Notes under the pieces: generated by a model | Seen by the model: the letters and a program-made list of their open reading frames with translations, nothing else | Told to the model about the DNA's origin: nothing | Databases searched by the model: none | In this document: positions 8,650 to 18,491 of the stretch, piece after piece | How positions within the stretch are numbered: position 1 is the stretch's first letter | Layout: the number at the start of each line of letters is the position of its first letter | Translations under genes and position numbers: made by a program | Assembly: GCA_045647885.1 (NCBI GenBank) | Contig: JAZRMX010000048.1 | Location: forward strand, 11,370 to 75,369 | Reading direction: 5' to 3' | Source: HGM04593 sp045647885 | GTDB taxonomy: Bacteria > Bacteroidota > Bacteroidia > Bacteroidales > Bacteroidaceae | DNA length: 64,000 nt

Positions 8650-10494
8650 ATGAACATACACAATTACGACAAGAGAAAATACATACTTGCCGGAACCGTG
8701 CTGCTGGTACTGTTCACATACATTATACAGCTATTCAACCTGCAAATAGCAAGTGAACAATATAAATTAAAAGCCGACAGCAACGCCTTCTACAAAAAGA
8801 CAATCTACCCTGCCCGAGGACTTATGTACGACCGCAACGGCAAGTTGCTCGTCTACAACCGCCCGGCATACGACATCACATTCGTTCCTCGCGAAACAAA
8901 AAATATGGACACGCTGGAATTCTGCAAAGCGCTCAATATTACGCGCGAAGAATTCGACACGCGTATGCAGCGAGTGCGTAACAGACGCTACAACCCAGGA
9001 TACTCGTCATACACCGAACAGGAGTTTATGACACAGCTTCCTGCCGAGGAATTTGCACAGTTCCAGGAAAAGATGTTCCGTTTCCCCGGCTTCTATGTGC
9101 GCAAACGCTCCATAAGGCAATACACATACAATGTTGGCGGTGTTCTCTTTGGCGACATTGGAGAGGCATCACAGAAAAAGATTGACAACGACACATACTA
9201 CACACGCGGCGACTACATAGGCACACAAGGCCTTGAAGCGGCTTACGAAAAGGAGTTGCGTGGTAAAAAGGGTACAGAAACTCTCTTGCGCGATGCTTAC
9301 GGACGCATACAAGGCAAATATCGCGACGGCGCGCTTGACACTCTTCCCACACGAGGAAAAGACCTTACTCTGGGACTCGACATTGAGCTGCAGAAGCTTG
9401 GAGAGCGCCTGATGAAGAACAAAATAGGCAGCATAGTAGCAATTGAACCGGCAACTGGAGAGATACTCTGCATGGTGTCGGCACCTTCGTACGACCCACG
9501 CCTGCTCACCGGCCGCTCACGCGGAGAGAACCACAAGGCACTCTCCAAGGACAAACGCAAGCCACTGCTGAACCGTGCGATAATGGGTACATATCCTCCC
9601 GGCTCCACATTCAAAATATCACAGGCGCTCACCTTCCTGCAGGAAGGGGTAATAACCCCGCAGACAACCTTCCCCTGCCACGGAGGATTCAAGATAAAAG
9701 GATTCAAGCTCGGTTGCCACCCCCACTCCTCGCCCATACCCCTCGTACCCGCAATAGCCACATCGTGCAACGCATACTTCTGTTGGGGCCTGCACCGTAT
9801 GTTCGGCTCGGACAAATATGGCAGCACGCAAGAGGCAATGGACAAATGGCGAGACTATATGGTGTCCATGGGATTCGGCTACAAGCTTGGAATAGACCTC
9901 CCGGGTGAGGTTCGCGGCATGATACCCAATTCACAGTTCTATGACCGCCACTACGGCAAGCACTGGAAAGCCACCACCGTGGTGAGCATCTCCATCGGGC
10001 AGGGCGAGGTTACACTCACCCCCTTACAGATAGCCAACCTTGGAGCAACCATAGCCAACCGTGGAGAGTACATCACACCCCACCTTGTGAGCAAGATAGA
10101 GGGAGATACCATAAAGAGCGACTACCGTACGAGCAAAAAAAGTATGGCAGGCAAAAACGCCTATGAACAGGTGGTGAAAGGTATGCGCGAAGCAGTACTG
10201 AACGGAACCTGCCGTGCTGCCGACATTCCCGGGTGGGAAGTTTGCGGAAAGACAGGAACTGCACAAAACCGCGGAAAGGACCACTCGGCATTTATGGGCT
10301 TTGCCCCCATGAACAATCCCAAGATTGCCATTGCCGTTTATGTGGAAAACGGAGGTTTCGGCGCCACTTACGGCGTGCCCATCGGTGCACTCATAATGGA
10401 ACAATACCTTAACGGAGAGTTGAGCGAGACAAGTAAAGAGAAAGCAAAAGCAATAGAAGAGAAGGTAATCTACTATGGAACGGAGGAAAGGTAA
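8650..10494 (+). CDS. mrdA: Penicillin-binding protein 2 (elongation transpeptidase)
   Basis: PBP2 is the class B transpeptidase that cross-links lateral-wall peptidoglycan together with RodA. It has one N-terminal membrane helix at about residues 11-31, a dimerisation/pedestal domain, and a transpeptidase domain with Ser319-x-x-Lys322 (STFK), the SCN motif and KTGT. I place the start at the ATG at 8650, six bases after the mreD stop, giving 614 residues; the frame is open further upstream but only inside mreD. It overlaps rodA by 20 bases, which suggests translational coupling. Confidence 0.96.
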   Translation: MNIHNYDKRKYILAGTVLLVLFTYIIQLFNLQIASEQYKLKADSNAFYKKTIYPARGLMYDRNGKLLVYNRPAYDITFVPRETKNMDTLEFCKALNITREEFDTRMQRVRNRRYNPGYSSYTEQEFMTQLPAEEFAQFQEKMFRFPGFYVRKRSIRQYTYNVGGVLFGDIGEASQKKIDNDTYYTRGDYIGTQGLEAAYEKELRGKKGTETLLRDAYGRIQGKYRDGALDTLPTRGKDLTLGLDIELQKLGERLMKNKIGSIVAIEPATGEILCMVSAPSYDPRLLTGRSRGENHKALSKDKRKPLLNRAIMGTYPPGSTFKISQALTFLQEGVITPQTTFPCHGGFKIKGFKLGCHPHSSPIPLVPAIATSCNAYFCWGLHRMFGSDKYGSTQEAMDKWRDYMVSMGFGYKLGIDLPGEVRGMIPNSQFYDRHYGKHWKATTVVSISIGQGEVTLTPLQIANLGATIANRGEYITPHLVSKIEGDTIKSDYRTSKKSMAGKNAYEQVVKGMREAVLNGTCRAADIPGWEVCGKTGTAQNRGKDHSAFMGFAPMNNPKIAIAVYVENGGFGATYGVPIGALIMEQYLNGELSETSKEKAKAIEEKVIYYGTEER

Positions 10495-11941
10495 CATATT
10501 CAACCGCATAGACTGGCCACTTATTGCTCTCTATGCCATTCTGGCAATTATGGGGTGGTTGAGCATTTGTGGAGCAAGCTACAGCTATATAGAGAGCGAT
10601 TTCCTCGATTTCTTCGCCATAAGCGAGAGAACAGGCAAACAGGCTATGTGGATGGGCGTGTCAGTGCTTGTCGGTATAGTGCTGCTTTGCATTGAAAAGA
10701 ACAGCTACAAGGATTTCTCGCCATTTATCTATGCCGGTACCCTTCTGCTTGGTATAATCACCATATTCGTTGCACGCGACATTAAAGGCTCGCGTTCCTG
10801 GCTACCCCTCGGCCCATTCAGCCTGCAACCTGCAGAGTTTATGAAATTTGCAACAACCCTTGCCCTTGCATCATTTATGGGACGGTACGGATTCAAGATT
10901 AACGACAACAGGCAATTCCTCAAGTGCGTGGCCATAATATTGCTGCCTATGCTTGTTATCGTAGCACAAAAGGAGACGGGCAGCGCCCTTGTATATCTCT
11001 CGTTCTTTCTTGTACTCTATCGCGAAGGTATGACAGGCATAGTTCTGCTTATGGCCATAAGTGCGGTGGCATACTTTGTCGTGGGTATACGCTATGGAGA
11101 AATTACGGCAGAATCCCTACCTATAACCATAGGCCCATATGCCGTAACGTTGCTCATACAGGCATTTTCACTCGCAATGGTAAGGTTCTGGTGCAGGCAT
11201 AAAGAGACCTTTGCCCTGATGCTCATAATAAACGCAAGCATCACACTGCTCACCTACCTTATAGCCGTGTATCTTGTAGCCTTCAACATAATGGTGGTAC
11301 AGTACCTTCTGCTTGCATTCAATGTGGGTTACCTTCTTGTACGTGCAAGGTTGAAAAAGGAAAATCTCAACGTATGGGTTGCGGCATACATCATAGGAGC
11401 ACTTGCATTTTTCGGTTCCTGTGAATATGTTATGCACAACGTGCTGAAACCGCACCAAAGAGTTAGAATAGAGGTACTTTTAGGACTGAAAGAGGATCTT
11501 GCAGGTGCAGGCTACAACGTGCACCAGTCAAAGATTGCCATAGGTTCCGGAGGTATTATAGGAAAAGGATTTCTCAATGGAACGCAGACAAAACTGAAAT
11601 ATGTTCCCGAGCAGGATACCGACTTTATCTTCTGCACCATAGGCGAGGAACAGGGCTTCTTGGGTTCGAGCGCAGTACTCATTGTATTTGCACTATTCAT
11701 TCTGCGTCTTATGGCGCTTGCCGAAAGGCAGAACGATATCTTTGGACGAGTCTACGGCTATGCCCTAGCCTCAATATTCCTGTTCCACTTTACCATAAAT
11801 GTGGGTATGGTGCTTGGAATAATGCCTGTGATTGGAATACCACTACCCTTCTTCAGTTACGGTGGCTCGTCGTTCCTGGGATTCTCTATTCTGCTGTTTA
11901 CTTTCCTGAGGGTAGATGCCGACAGGGAGACGCGAGCCTGA
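10475..11941 (+). CDS. rodA: Peptidoglycan glycosyltransferase RodA (SEDS family)
   Basis: RodA polymerises lipid II into glycan strands in the elongasome, paired with PBP2. The protein has 488 residues and about ten membrane helices. SEDS hallmarks visible are the RSWLPLGPFSLQPAEFMK segment, the QKETGSALVY region and the C-terminal GIPLPFFSYGGSS motif. It is longer than proteobacterial RodA (about 370 residues) because of extra hydrophobic sequence in the middle, which I recall as common in this phylum. The end overlaps the convergent gldH gene by 44 bases. Confidence 0.95.
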   Translation: MERRKGNIFNRIDWPLIALYAILAIMGWLSICGASYSYIESDFLDFFAISERTGKQAMWMGVSVLVGIVLLCIEKNSYKDFSPFIYAGTLLLGIITIFVARDIKGSRSWLPLGPFSLQPAEFMKFATTLALASFMGRYGFKINDNRQFLKCVAIILLPMLVIVAQKETGSALVYLSFFLVLYREGMTGIVLLMAISAVAYFVVGIRYGEITAESLPITIGPYAVTLLIQAFSLAMVRFWCRHKETFALMLIINASITLLTYLIAVYLVAFNIMVVQYLLLAFNVGYLLVRARLKKENLNVWVAAYIIGALAFFGSCEYVMHNVLKPHQRVRIEVLLGLKEDLAGAGYNVHQSKIAIGSGGIIGKGFLNGTQTKLKYVPEQDTDFIFCTIGEEQGFLGSSAVLIVFALFILRLMALAERQNDIFGRVYGYALASIFLFHFTINVGMVLGIMPVIGIPLPFFSYGGSSFLGFSILLFTFLRVDADRETRA

Positions 11942-12404
11942 CACCCACATCATACACACCCTGCAACAGAGAATCACTCATCAGGTGGGAGAGGCGTATC
12001 TTGAACGGCTCGTAATAAGGTACATTTACCGACGATACAAAATACTCCGATTGATACAAAGTACCAGCCGTCGCTCCATTACGGCGACCATCATCATCGT
12101 AGAGGTCACAACAGAGTGTGTCACGCTTAAATACGCTGTCGTTGCCCGACATAACCTCGACTAACAGACAAAGATTCTTGTAAGGATAGGATGCACTGTA
12201 GCGCACTCCTGCAAAAAGTTCCGCCACAGCAGGGCCATCCCATTCAAACGACTGTTCAAAAACCAGCGTATCGGCCTTGTGCCACGCGCCACCAACAGAG
12301 CGATAGCTATGGCACAGCGAGCCTCCGCACGAAAGCAGAAGCCCACCAAGCAGCAACGCCGCTATGAGTTTACTCCGCTTTTTGAGATTTATCGCCCTTG
12401 CCAT
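11898..12404 (-). CDS. gldH: GldH-like lipoprotein
   Basis: This is a 168-residue predicted lipoprotein: a basic N-terminus, a hydrophobic run and a lipobox LLLSC with the acylated cysteine near residue 27. The family is named for gliding motility in Flavobacteria, but homologues are widespread in non-gliding Bacteroidales, where the role is unclear. The assignment rests partly on the neighbours, since PSP1-type gene, holB and gldH are commonly adjacent in this order. I chose the ATG at 12404, overlapping the upstream gene by 35 bases; a start further upstream would put about 23 residues before the signal peptide. Confidence 0.72.
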   Translation of the reverse strand: MARAINLKKRSKLIAALLLGGLLLSCGGSLCHSYRSVGGAWHKADTLVFEQSFEWDGPAVAELFAGVRYSASYPYKNLCLLVEVMSGNDSVFKRDTLCCDLYDDDGRRNGATAGTLYQSEYFVSSVNVPYYEPFKIRLSHLMSDSLLQGVYDVGVRLASPCRHLPSGK

Positions 12405-13530
12405 TATTGCGATGCTCGTTTCCGTGACGCTTGCCACCGTGCCCCTTCTTGCGTTTCTTGTTCTTACCGGCATTGTCGAAACGGTTTATATTCTCCTGCT
12501 CAAGCAAGTCCGAAGAACGTTTGGGCTCACTTGCACCCGAATTGTCGAGAGCTGCCGGGCGCTCACCACGCTTGTTCATCTCTATAACAGCATTTGCCCT
12601 GCGCGCACTGATGGTGACCAGATTGGCCGGAATATGCTTGTCGGTAGAATATGTAACCTCGCCACGCAGGATATCGGCCTTGAAGAAATAGTATGTGCTG
12701 TCGGCAGTCTCCAGCTCAATATCACGCTGGGGGAATGCGCGTGAAGCCTCAACATAGGCATCCACTTCATAGTTCAAACAGCATTTAAGTTTTGCACACT
12801 GGCCGGCAAGCTTTTGGGGATTCAGCGAAATATCCTGAAAACGCGCAGCAGAAGTAGATACCGAAATGAAATTGGTGGTGAATGTTGCACAGCAAAGCTC
12901 GCGACCGCAAGGGCCTATACCGCCAATGCGTCCGGCCTCCTGGCGCGCACCAATCTGCTTCATCTCAATCTTTATCTTGAACGTATCGGCAAGCACCTTG
13001 ATGAGCTGACGGAAATCCACGCGATTATCGGCAATATAGTAGAAAATAGCCTTCTGGCCGTCACCCTGATACTCCACATCACCAATCTTCATATCAAGAT
13101 TAAGATCCTTCGCTATCTGTCGCGAACGTATCATAGTGTCGTGCTCACGCGCCTTTGCCTCCTCATACTTTTCCATATCCACGGGCTTTGCCTTGCGGTA
13201 TATGCGTTTGAACTCGCTGTCGGGTGTAAGACGGGTTTTCTTCAACTGCAAAAGAACAAGACGGCCGGTCATTGTCACCGTGCCTATGTCGTGCCCGGGA
13301 GTAGCCTCCACAGCCACCACATCGCCTTTGCACAAAGAAAGGTTGTTACTGTTTCTGTAATATCCCTTTCGGGTATTCTTGAACTGCACCTCCACTATAT
13401 CGGTATACTCCTCGTTACCCGGCACGCCGGCCAACCAGTCAAAAGTATTCAACGGAGCATCCATCTTGCCGCAACCCTCACAGCAGATACCCGAACAATG
13501 GTTGTTCTCTTTATATTTCAATTCGTCCAT
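12370..13530 (-). CDS. ricT: PSP1/RicT (YaaT) family protein
   Basis: The protein carries the cysteine-rich PSP1 C-terminal domain. Cysteine clusters are visible at residues 12-20 (CSGICCEGC), in CGRELCCATF and in CAKLKCCLNYE. In Bacillus, RicT (YaaT) is part of a three-protein complex with Fe-S clusters that affects RNase Y-dependent mRNA maturation; the role in Bacteroidota is not established. The C-terminal ~70 residues are a low-complexity basic/Asn-rich tail. The start codon directly follows the holB stop with no gap, so the genes are surely co-transcribed. Confidence 0.85.
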   Translation of the reverse strand: MDELKYKENNHCSGICCEGCGKMDAPLNTFDWLAGVPGNEEYTDIVEVQFKNTRKGYYRNSNNLSLCKGDVVAVEATPGHDIGTVTMTGRLVLLQLKKTRLTPDSEFKRIYRKAKPVDMEKYEEAKAREHDTMIRSRQIAKDLNLDMKIGDVEYQGDGQKAIFYYIADNRVDFRQLIKVLADTFKIKIEMKQIGARQEAGRIGGIGPCGRELCCATFTTNFISVSTSAARFQDISLNPQKLAGQCAKLKCCLNYEVDAYVEASRAFPQRDIELETADSTYYFFKADILRGEVTYSTDKHIPANLVTISARRANAVIEMNKRGERPAALDNSGASEPKRSSDLLEQENINRFDNAGKNKKRKKGHGGKRHGNEHRNNGKGDKSQKAE

Positions 13531-14673
13531 TTAACGGTTTTTTATCCAAACAATCATTCTCAACGCAGTGTCGAAAAAGACCATTTTTGCATTTACATTC
13601 TGTTCTATATGTCGACCAGCCTCAGAAAGCTCCTCCATAATACCGAAGATGTTGCGCTCATTCACAAAGGGTGAGAAACGCACCGAGAAATTGCGCTCTT
13701 CGGACGAGAGATAGACCATTTCGTCGCGCTTAAAGTTCATTATAAAATTCTCACGTATCATATGCTGACAATAGTCGAGCAGGCGTTTCTGCCTCTCACG
13801 CCCCATTGCCGCCACACGCTCGCTCCACAATTTCATATCGCTTATATTGCGGGCATAAGCAGCACGCATCATCTGTGCAAAAAGCTCCAGATAAAGCGCC
13901 TTCTCCTCGTCGAGCGAGATAAGTTCCTCGGCTTTCTCCACGCTGCCGCCACACTGCTGTGCTATGCGCGAAGCATCATCGGGAGCAAGGCCATAACGTG
14001 CCACAAGTGCGCGTTGCATATCGTCCTGCAGCACACGTGGAACATCAACCCTCTGCACACGGCTCAAAATTGTAGGCAATATCTTGTCGGGCTCTTCCGA
14101 CACAAGTATGAACAACGTGTCGGCCGAAGGCTCCTCTATAATCTTCAGCAATTTATTCGCACCCGTTTCTGTAATCTTCTCGGGCAGCCACATTATCATC
14201 ACCTTCCAACCGCCCTCGCGTGCGTGCATCGATAACTTATGGAGGATTTCTCCGCTCTCACGCTCATATATCAGTGGTTGCTGTGTGTCAACATCGAGTT
14301 TCTGCAACCAATCGTCGTAGCTGAAATAAGGGTTCTTGATAAGCAACTCACGCCACTCTGCAATATAATCATCGCTCACAGGCGCCGAGTCGGAGCCGCT
14401 GCCTTTCTTTTTCTTTACCGGAAATACAAAGTGCAGGTCGCTGTGTATAAGCTTGTCGACCTTTATACAAGTGGGACAGGTACCACACGCCTCTCCGTCA
14501 CGCTTGTTGCTACACAAGAGATAGCGCGCAAGTGCCACTGCTATTGCCAGCTTGCCGTTGCCACGGGGACCGGTCACAAGCAAAGCGTGCGCCAGACGGT
14601 TCTCATCGACACAGTTACGCAACTGCTCAATTACTTTTTTTTGCCCTATTATGTCACCAAACGAAAAGGCCAT
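13531..14673 (-). CDS. holB: DNA polymerase III subunit delta' (HolB)
   Basis: Delta' is a clamp-loader subunit of the replicative polymerase. The AAA+ fold is indicated by a Walker A-like GPRGNGK (residues 35-41) and the sensor-like TILSRVQR motif. A zinc-binding cysteine group is present with CGTCPTC at residues 63-69. The segment KKKKGSGSDSA near residue 90 is an unusual low-complexity insertion. I place the start at the ATG at 14673, which overlaps the metF stop (TGATG). Confidence 0.92.
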   Translation of the reverse strand: MAFSFGDIIGQKKVIEQLRNCVDENRLAHALLVTGPRGNGKLAIAVALARYLLCSNKRDGEACGTCPTCIKVDKLIHSDLHFVFPVKKKKGSGSDSAPVSDDYIAEWRELLIKNPYFSYDDWLQKLDVDTQQPLIYERESGEILHKLSMHAREGGWKVMIMWLPEKITETGANKLLKIIEEPSADTLFILVSEEPDKILPTILSRVQRVDVPRVLQDDMQRALVARYGLAPDDASRIAQQCGGSVEKAEELISLDEEKALYLELFAQMMRAAYARNISDMKLWSERVAAMGRERQKRLLDYCQHMIRENFIMNFKRDEMVYLSSEERNFSVRFSPFVNERNIFGIMEELSEAGRHIEQNVNAKMVFFDTALRMIVWIKNR

Positions 14674-15620
14674 CAATAAATTGCTTTAGCTATTTTATAA
14701 ACACTGTCCACCGCATTTATCGTGTAGAAATGTATACTAGGAACGCCCTTTGCCATAAGCTCGCGGCACTGCTCCACAGCCCACTCCTGACCCACCTGTG
14801 CAGCGGCGGCATCGTCCTTGCACTGCAACATTGCCGACACGAGCTCTTCGGGCAGGTCAACACGGAAAGTCTTGGGTAGCACATTCAACTGCGACAGACG
14901 GTGCATAGGTTTAATACCCGGAATGATAGGGATGTTTATACCCATTGCACGCGCACGCTCCACAAACGCAAAATATTTACGGTTATCGAAGAACATCTGT
15001 GTAACAGCATATTCGGCGCCGGCATCGGCCTTTTGTTTAAGAACCATAAGGTCGCTTTCCATATTGGGTGCCTCCTCGTGCTTTTCCGGATAGCAGGCTA
15101 CGCCACAGGAGAAACGCTCGCCGCGCTCCTTCATTAAAGAGCCGTCGAGGAAATAGCCCTCATTGAAACGGTTCACCTGATGAAGAAGGTCTATTGCGTG
15201 TTTGTGCGACTCGCATCGCGCCGCAGGAGCCTCCTTACACTTGTCGCCACGCAACACAAGGATATCGGTAATGCCAGACAATTGCAGGTCGATGAGCACA
15301 TATTCAGTCTCCTCAACCGAATAACCGTTGCACAATATATGCGGCACCACGGGAACGCCGAAACGGTGGTTTATGGCAGTTGCCACAGCCACTGTACCGG
15401 GGCGACGGCGTATAGTACCGTGCTTGAACATACCATTGCCCATATCTGTATAAACAGGCTCACTGTGATGGGTGGTGATATTTATATATTTAGGGGAAAA
15501 TTCCATCAACCTCTCGATGTCGCCAAAAAGTTTTGCAGTTCCCATACCCTTGACAGGCGGCAACACCTCAAACGAAAAGGCGGTCTTTTCAGTGGAATTT
15601 ATATTCTCTATTACTCTCAT
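14673..15620 (-). CDS. metF: Methylenetetrahydrofolate reductase MetF
   Basis: MetF reduces 5,10-methylene-tetrahydrofolate to 5-methyl-tetrahydrofolate, the methyl donor for methionine synthesis. The flavoprotein TIM-barrel family is recognised from FSFEVLPP (with the catalytic-type Glu18), the ITTHHS segment and VTQMFFDNRKYFAFVERAR. The length of 315 residues is normal. It is the first gene of a tightly packed minus-strand run with holB, ricT and gldH, a mixture of functions that suggests cotranscription rather than one pathway. Confidence 0.95.
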   Translation of the reverse strand: MRVIENINSTEKTAFSFEVLPPVKGMGTAKLFGDIERLMEFSPKYINITTHHSEPVYTDMGNGMFKHGTIRRRPGTVAVATAINHRFGVPVVPHILCNGYSVEETEYVLIDLQLSGITDILVLRGDKCKEAPAARCESHKHAIDLLHQVNRFNEGYFLDGSLMKERGERFSCGVACYPEKHEEAPNMESDLMVLKQKADAGAEYAVTQMFFDNRKYFAFVERARAMGINIPIIPGIKPMHRLSQLNVLPKTFRVDLPEELVSAMLQCKDDAAAAQVGQEWAVEQCRELMAKGVPSIHFYTINAVDSVYKIAKAIY

Positions 15621-15751
15621 GCTTAAAAACTATTTATCTGTGGGGCAATAATGCAGTTGCCGATACCCCATGTAAGATACAAAGTTAAAGCAAAGCAAGT
15701 GCAATACAAAATAAAACAGACAATTTTTAGGCAATAAAAGAGACAAAAAAA

Positions 15752-15773
15752 CTCCCCCGCACGTGCGGGGGAG
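15752..15773 (-). terminator. Terminator of the PepSY-like gene
   Basis: A perfect 22-base palindrome (CTCCCCCGCAC followed by GTGCGGGGGAG) is followed on the minus strand by a run of seven T. It lies 56 bases past the stop of the minus-strand gene ending at 15829 and separates it from metF. Confidence 0.85.
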
Positions 15774-15828
15774 CATCTCAAAAAACTATGGCAAGGTTTA
15801 TATTAAAACTTTTTACAACTCAAGCTAT

Positions 15829-16269
15829 TCAATTGTCAATATCTACTATTCTAAAATTCTTGTTGAAGGTAAGCTCCAAACGGTTTGACAATTTAACCTC
15901 GTAGCCGTAGCGGTTACGCTCAATGCGAAGAATTTTTGCATCGTGGTAGTGTAGCTTTACATATTCTGCAATCTTTACAGGGATAATTGCAGCAGGCACT
16001 TCGCCGTAACGGCAATCAACATCCTCCCACTCACCTTTGCGGTTAAACTCCAGCTTTGCACCATCTGTGAATACCACCTCATAAGAGTTCTCAAAAAGAT
16101 CGCGCTCAAGCTTTGCATAAGAGATTTTAAGCTCACCGAAATAAGTGTTTATAAAACTCTGTGCATCAACGGGCAACATCTCTTTTGTGATAATTTTGTC
16201 GTTATCAGCGTTAGCGTTAAAAACTCCGAGAGAAAAAACAGTCGCTAGTACAAATAAAATCCTTTTCAT
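15829..16269 (-). CDS. PepSY-like periplasmic protein (DUF2874 type)
   Basis: This is a 146-residue secreted protein with a signal peptide (MKRILFVLATVFSLGVFNANA). The mature part contains two related ~60-residue beta/alpha units: the first with AKLERDLFENSYEVVF and FNRKGEWEDVDC, the second with RIERNRYGYEVKL and FNKNFRIVDID. This doubled pattern is typical of the PepSY-like family found in Bacteroidota. These proteins are often encoded next to two-component systems, as here, but their ligand is unknown. It is transcribed in the same direction as the kinase/regulator genes, with a hairpin between. Confidence 0.75.
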   Translation of the reverse strand: MKRILFVLATVFSLGVFNANADNDKIITKEMLPVDAQSFINTYFGELKISYAKLERDLFENSYEVVFTDGAKLEFNRKGEWEDVDCRYGEVPAAIIPVKIAEYVKLHYHDAKILRIERNRYGYEVKLSNRLELTFNKNFRIVDIDN

Positions 16270-16443
16270 AATTTCAAATTTAATTCGGTTTCTAATACTT
16301 TATTTAACACATTATAGAGAGGTTCGGTTCTCGCTTCCGCTCTATTTACACTGCAAATATTATACCCGATTCTGAAATGAAATTGAAATTTTCGCCTTTT
16401 TTGAAAAAAAGATTATTTTTTTTTTGCACACACCCATAAAACC

Positions 16444-16486
16444 AAACAACAGAAGACACCCCGATGCCGGGTATCTTCTGTTGTTT
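16444..16486 (-). terminator. Hairpin after the histidine kinase gene
   Basis: An 18-base inverted repeat with one mismatch (16444-16461 and 16469-16486, core ACAACAGAAGA/TCTTCTGTTGT) encloses a 7-base loop just downstream of the kinase stop. The minus-strand T-run after it is short (GGTTTTA), so termination may be partial, and the PepSY-like gene could receive read-through. Confidence 0.6.
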
Positions 16487-16495
16487 ATAATAGAA

Positions 16496-17758
16496 TTACG
16501 CAAACTGCACTTCAAAGCAGTGTCGCCCGTCAGAGAAGGAATATTCCACCTTATAACCATAACTGCGAGCCACGGCGCCCACAAGCGCAAGACCAAGCCC
16601 CGTGCTGCCACTCTTACCGGATTTATAGAAACGGTCGAACAGACGCTCTTTTTCAAGCGGTGCATCGCCACTATTTGTAATCATAAGCACCCTGCCCCGG
16701 AAGAATATCTCCACAGTACCACCGGCCGGCGAGTGTATAAAGGCATTTTTCACAAGATTAACCACAAGCACCCCGGCAAGCTCTTCGTTCATCTTCACAA
16801 CAAAGCTGCCGGGTACATTTATGTTACACGCAACATTTTGTTCGGCATAAATATCGGAGAAAGTTTCAGCCTCCTCGCGCAAGAGGGATGCAATATCCAC
16901 ATCAGTCGACTCGAGGAATTGCCCGTTGTCAATTTTTGTAAGAAGCAACAAAGTACGGTTAAGGCGCACCAGACGACGCAGCGATTGCTGCATCTTGTAA
17001 AGTTCCATTGCCTGCTCCTCGCTCAACGCGGTATTGTTCATCAACCACTCTATGCGGTTACCAAGCACCGCGAGCGGTGTCTGCAATTCGTGGGAAGCGT
17101 TGCCAAGAAAATCCTTCTGCTGTTCAAAATAATTTTCAGCACGGGCAATAGTACTCCTTGCACTGTTCAATAATTTTTCAAACTCCACAACCGACGATGT
17201 GGCAGGAAAATTCCCAAGACCATTACCCGGCGTATAGCGGTCGAGCCACGCAAGCAGGCTGTAAAGGGGGCGCATACTACGCTTGAATACCAGAACCACA
17301 GCAAGAAACACAGTAAGCACCACCACTACATAGAGCACCAGAATGTGCCAAAAGACCGAAGACAACAAATCCTCACGCTCAAAAGTGGGCATTGTAACAA
17401 CAAGGCGAAACACCTGCCCCTCCGCATTGAGAAAATGCGCGGTAAGCACACGGGCAGGCTCTGTCTCGCGTTTCTCGGGAATATATACAAGAGAATCGCT
17501 GTAAACCATAGAGGGTTGTGCTGCAACACCAGGCAACGGTTCAATAGCATAACTGTTATTGCTGCCATCGCCCAAAGTCGGCAATTCCACTCCGGCAAGA
17601 GTGCGACGGATTATAAGTTCGGCATAACCCTCAAGGCTGTCATCCGTCTCGTCGTTAATCTCCTCGACCATAGTAAAATAGAAGACTACCGACCACAAAG
17701 CCAGAATGGGCAGCAGAGCCATCGCCATACGCCCTGTTATGTTATAAAGCAGTTTCAT
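16496..17758 (-). CDS. Sensor histidine kinase
   Basis: This is a membrane-bound two-component kinase of 420 residues. Membrane helices lie at about residues 10-30 and 136-158, enclosing a ~105-residue periplasmic sensor region with no recognised fold. The HisKA phosphoacceptor is His223 in the SHELQTPLA motif. The ATPase domain has the N-box NLVKNA (Asn338) and a GLGLAL G2 box; its G1 box reads TNSG in place of the commoner DNG. Its start overlaps the stop of the response regulator by four bases. The stimulus is unknown; the neighbouring PepSY-like protein is the obvious candidate output or accessory factor. Confidence 0.92.
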   Translation of the reverse strand: MKLLYNITGRMAMALLPILALWSVVFYFTMVEEINDETDDSLEGYAELIIRRTLAGVELPTLGDGSNNSYAIEPLPGVAAQPSMVYSDSLVYIPEKRETEPARVLTAHFLNAEGQVFRLVVTMPTFEREDLLSSVFWHILVLYVVVVLTVFLAVVLVFKRSMRPLYSLLAWLDRYTPGNGLGNFPATSSVVEFEKLLNSARSTIARAENYFEQQKDFLGNASHELQTPLAVLGNRIEWLMNNTALSEEQAMELYKMQQSLRRLVRLNRTLLLLTKIDNGQFLESTDVDIASLLREEAETFSDIYAEQNVACNINVPGSFVVKMNEELAGVLVVNLVKNAFIHSPAGGTVEIFFRGRVLMITNSGDAPLEKERLFDRFYKSGKSGSTGLGLALVGAVARSYGYKVEYSFSDGRHCFEVQFA

Positions 17759-18438
17759 TGTTCCACCTCCGCAAATTTATAACCAAAGCCATACACAGCC
17801 TTCACATTTACCGTAGCACCAGCCTCGGCAAGTTTTTTTCTGAGATTCTTTATCTGCGCATAGACAAACTGAAAATTATCGGCTGTGTCTATGTGGTCGC
17901 CCCACACCGACTCGGCAAGCAGAGCCTTATCCACAATATGATTGGGGCGCTGCATAAAATAGAGCAGAATATCATACTCCTTTTTCAACAAAGCCACACT
18001 GCCACCGCCCACCGTAACCGTGCGGCTCTGCAGGTCGAGAGTAATATTTCCGGCACTCATCAATTTATTGACAGCACCGCTACCGCGACGCAGTACACTC
18101 TTTATGCGCGCCGAGAGTTCGGCCATATAGAAAGGCTTGGCAAGATAATCGTCGGCACCAAGGTCGAGCCCGGCAACCTTATCATCTATGGAGTCTCGCG
18201 CCGAAATAATTATCACGCGGTCGCCCTTGTCGAGCGACTTTATCTGCTCGAGCAATTTGAGACCATTTCCGTCGGGCAACATAATATCGAGCAGAATACA
18301 ATCGTAACTGTAACCGGCAATCTTATCGCAGGCATCGAAGAAGGTTGCAGCGGTCTCCACCACATACCCCTCGCTGTGCAGAGAGCGCGACATAATCTCG
18401 CTCAACGAAGCATCATCTTCTATTATAAGCAGTTTCAT
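17755..18438 (-). CDS. OmpR/PhoB-family response regulator
   Basis: The regulator has an N-terminal receiver domain with acidic residues near positions 8-9, the phosphorylation site Asp51 (LLDIMLPDGNG) and Lys101 (LAKPF). A C-terminal winged helix-turn-helix domain includes YDILLYFMQRP and the end segment VNVKAVYGFGYKF. It has 227 residues, normal length. It is the first gene of the pair with the kinase. A near-consensus box CATATTTG is present on the minus strand about 20 bases upstream of the start. Confidence 0.95.
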   Translation of the reverse strand: MKLLIIEDDASLSEIMSRSLHSEGYVVETAATFFDACDKIAGYSYDCILLDIMLPDGNGLKLLEQIKSLDKGDRVIIISARDSIDDKVAGLDLGADDYLAKPFYMAELSARIKSVLRRGSGAVNKLMSAGNITLDLQSRTVTVGGGSVALLKKEYDILLYFMQRPNHIVDKALLAESVWGDHIDTADNFQFVYAQIKNLRKKLAEAGATVNVKAVYGFGYKFAEVEQ

Positions 18439-18491
18439 AGCTGTTGTTTTTTTGCAAATATGAACAGCAATTCTAAAAAGAAAGTGAAATA

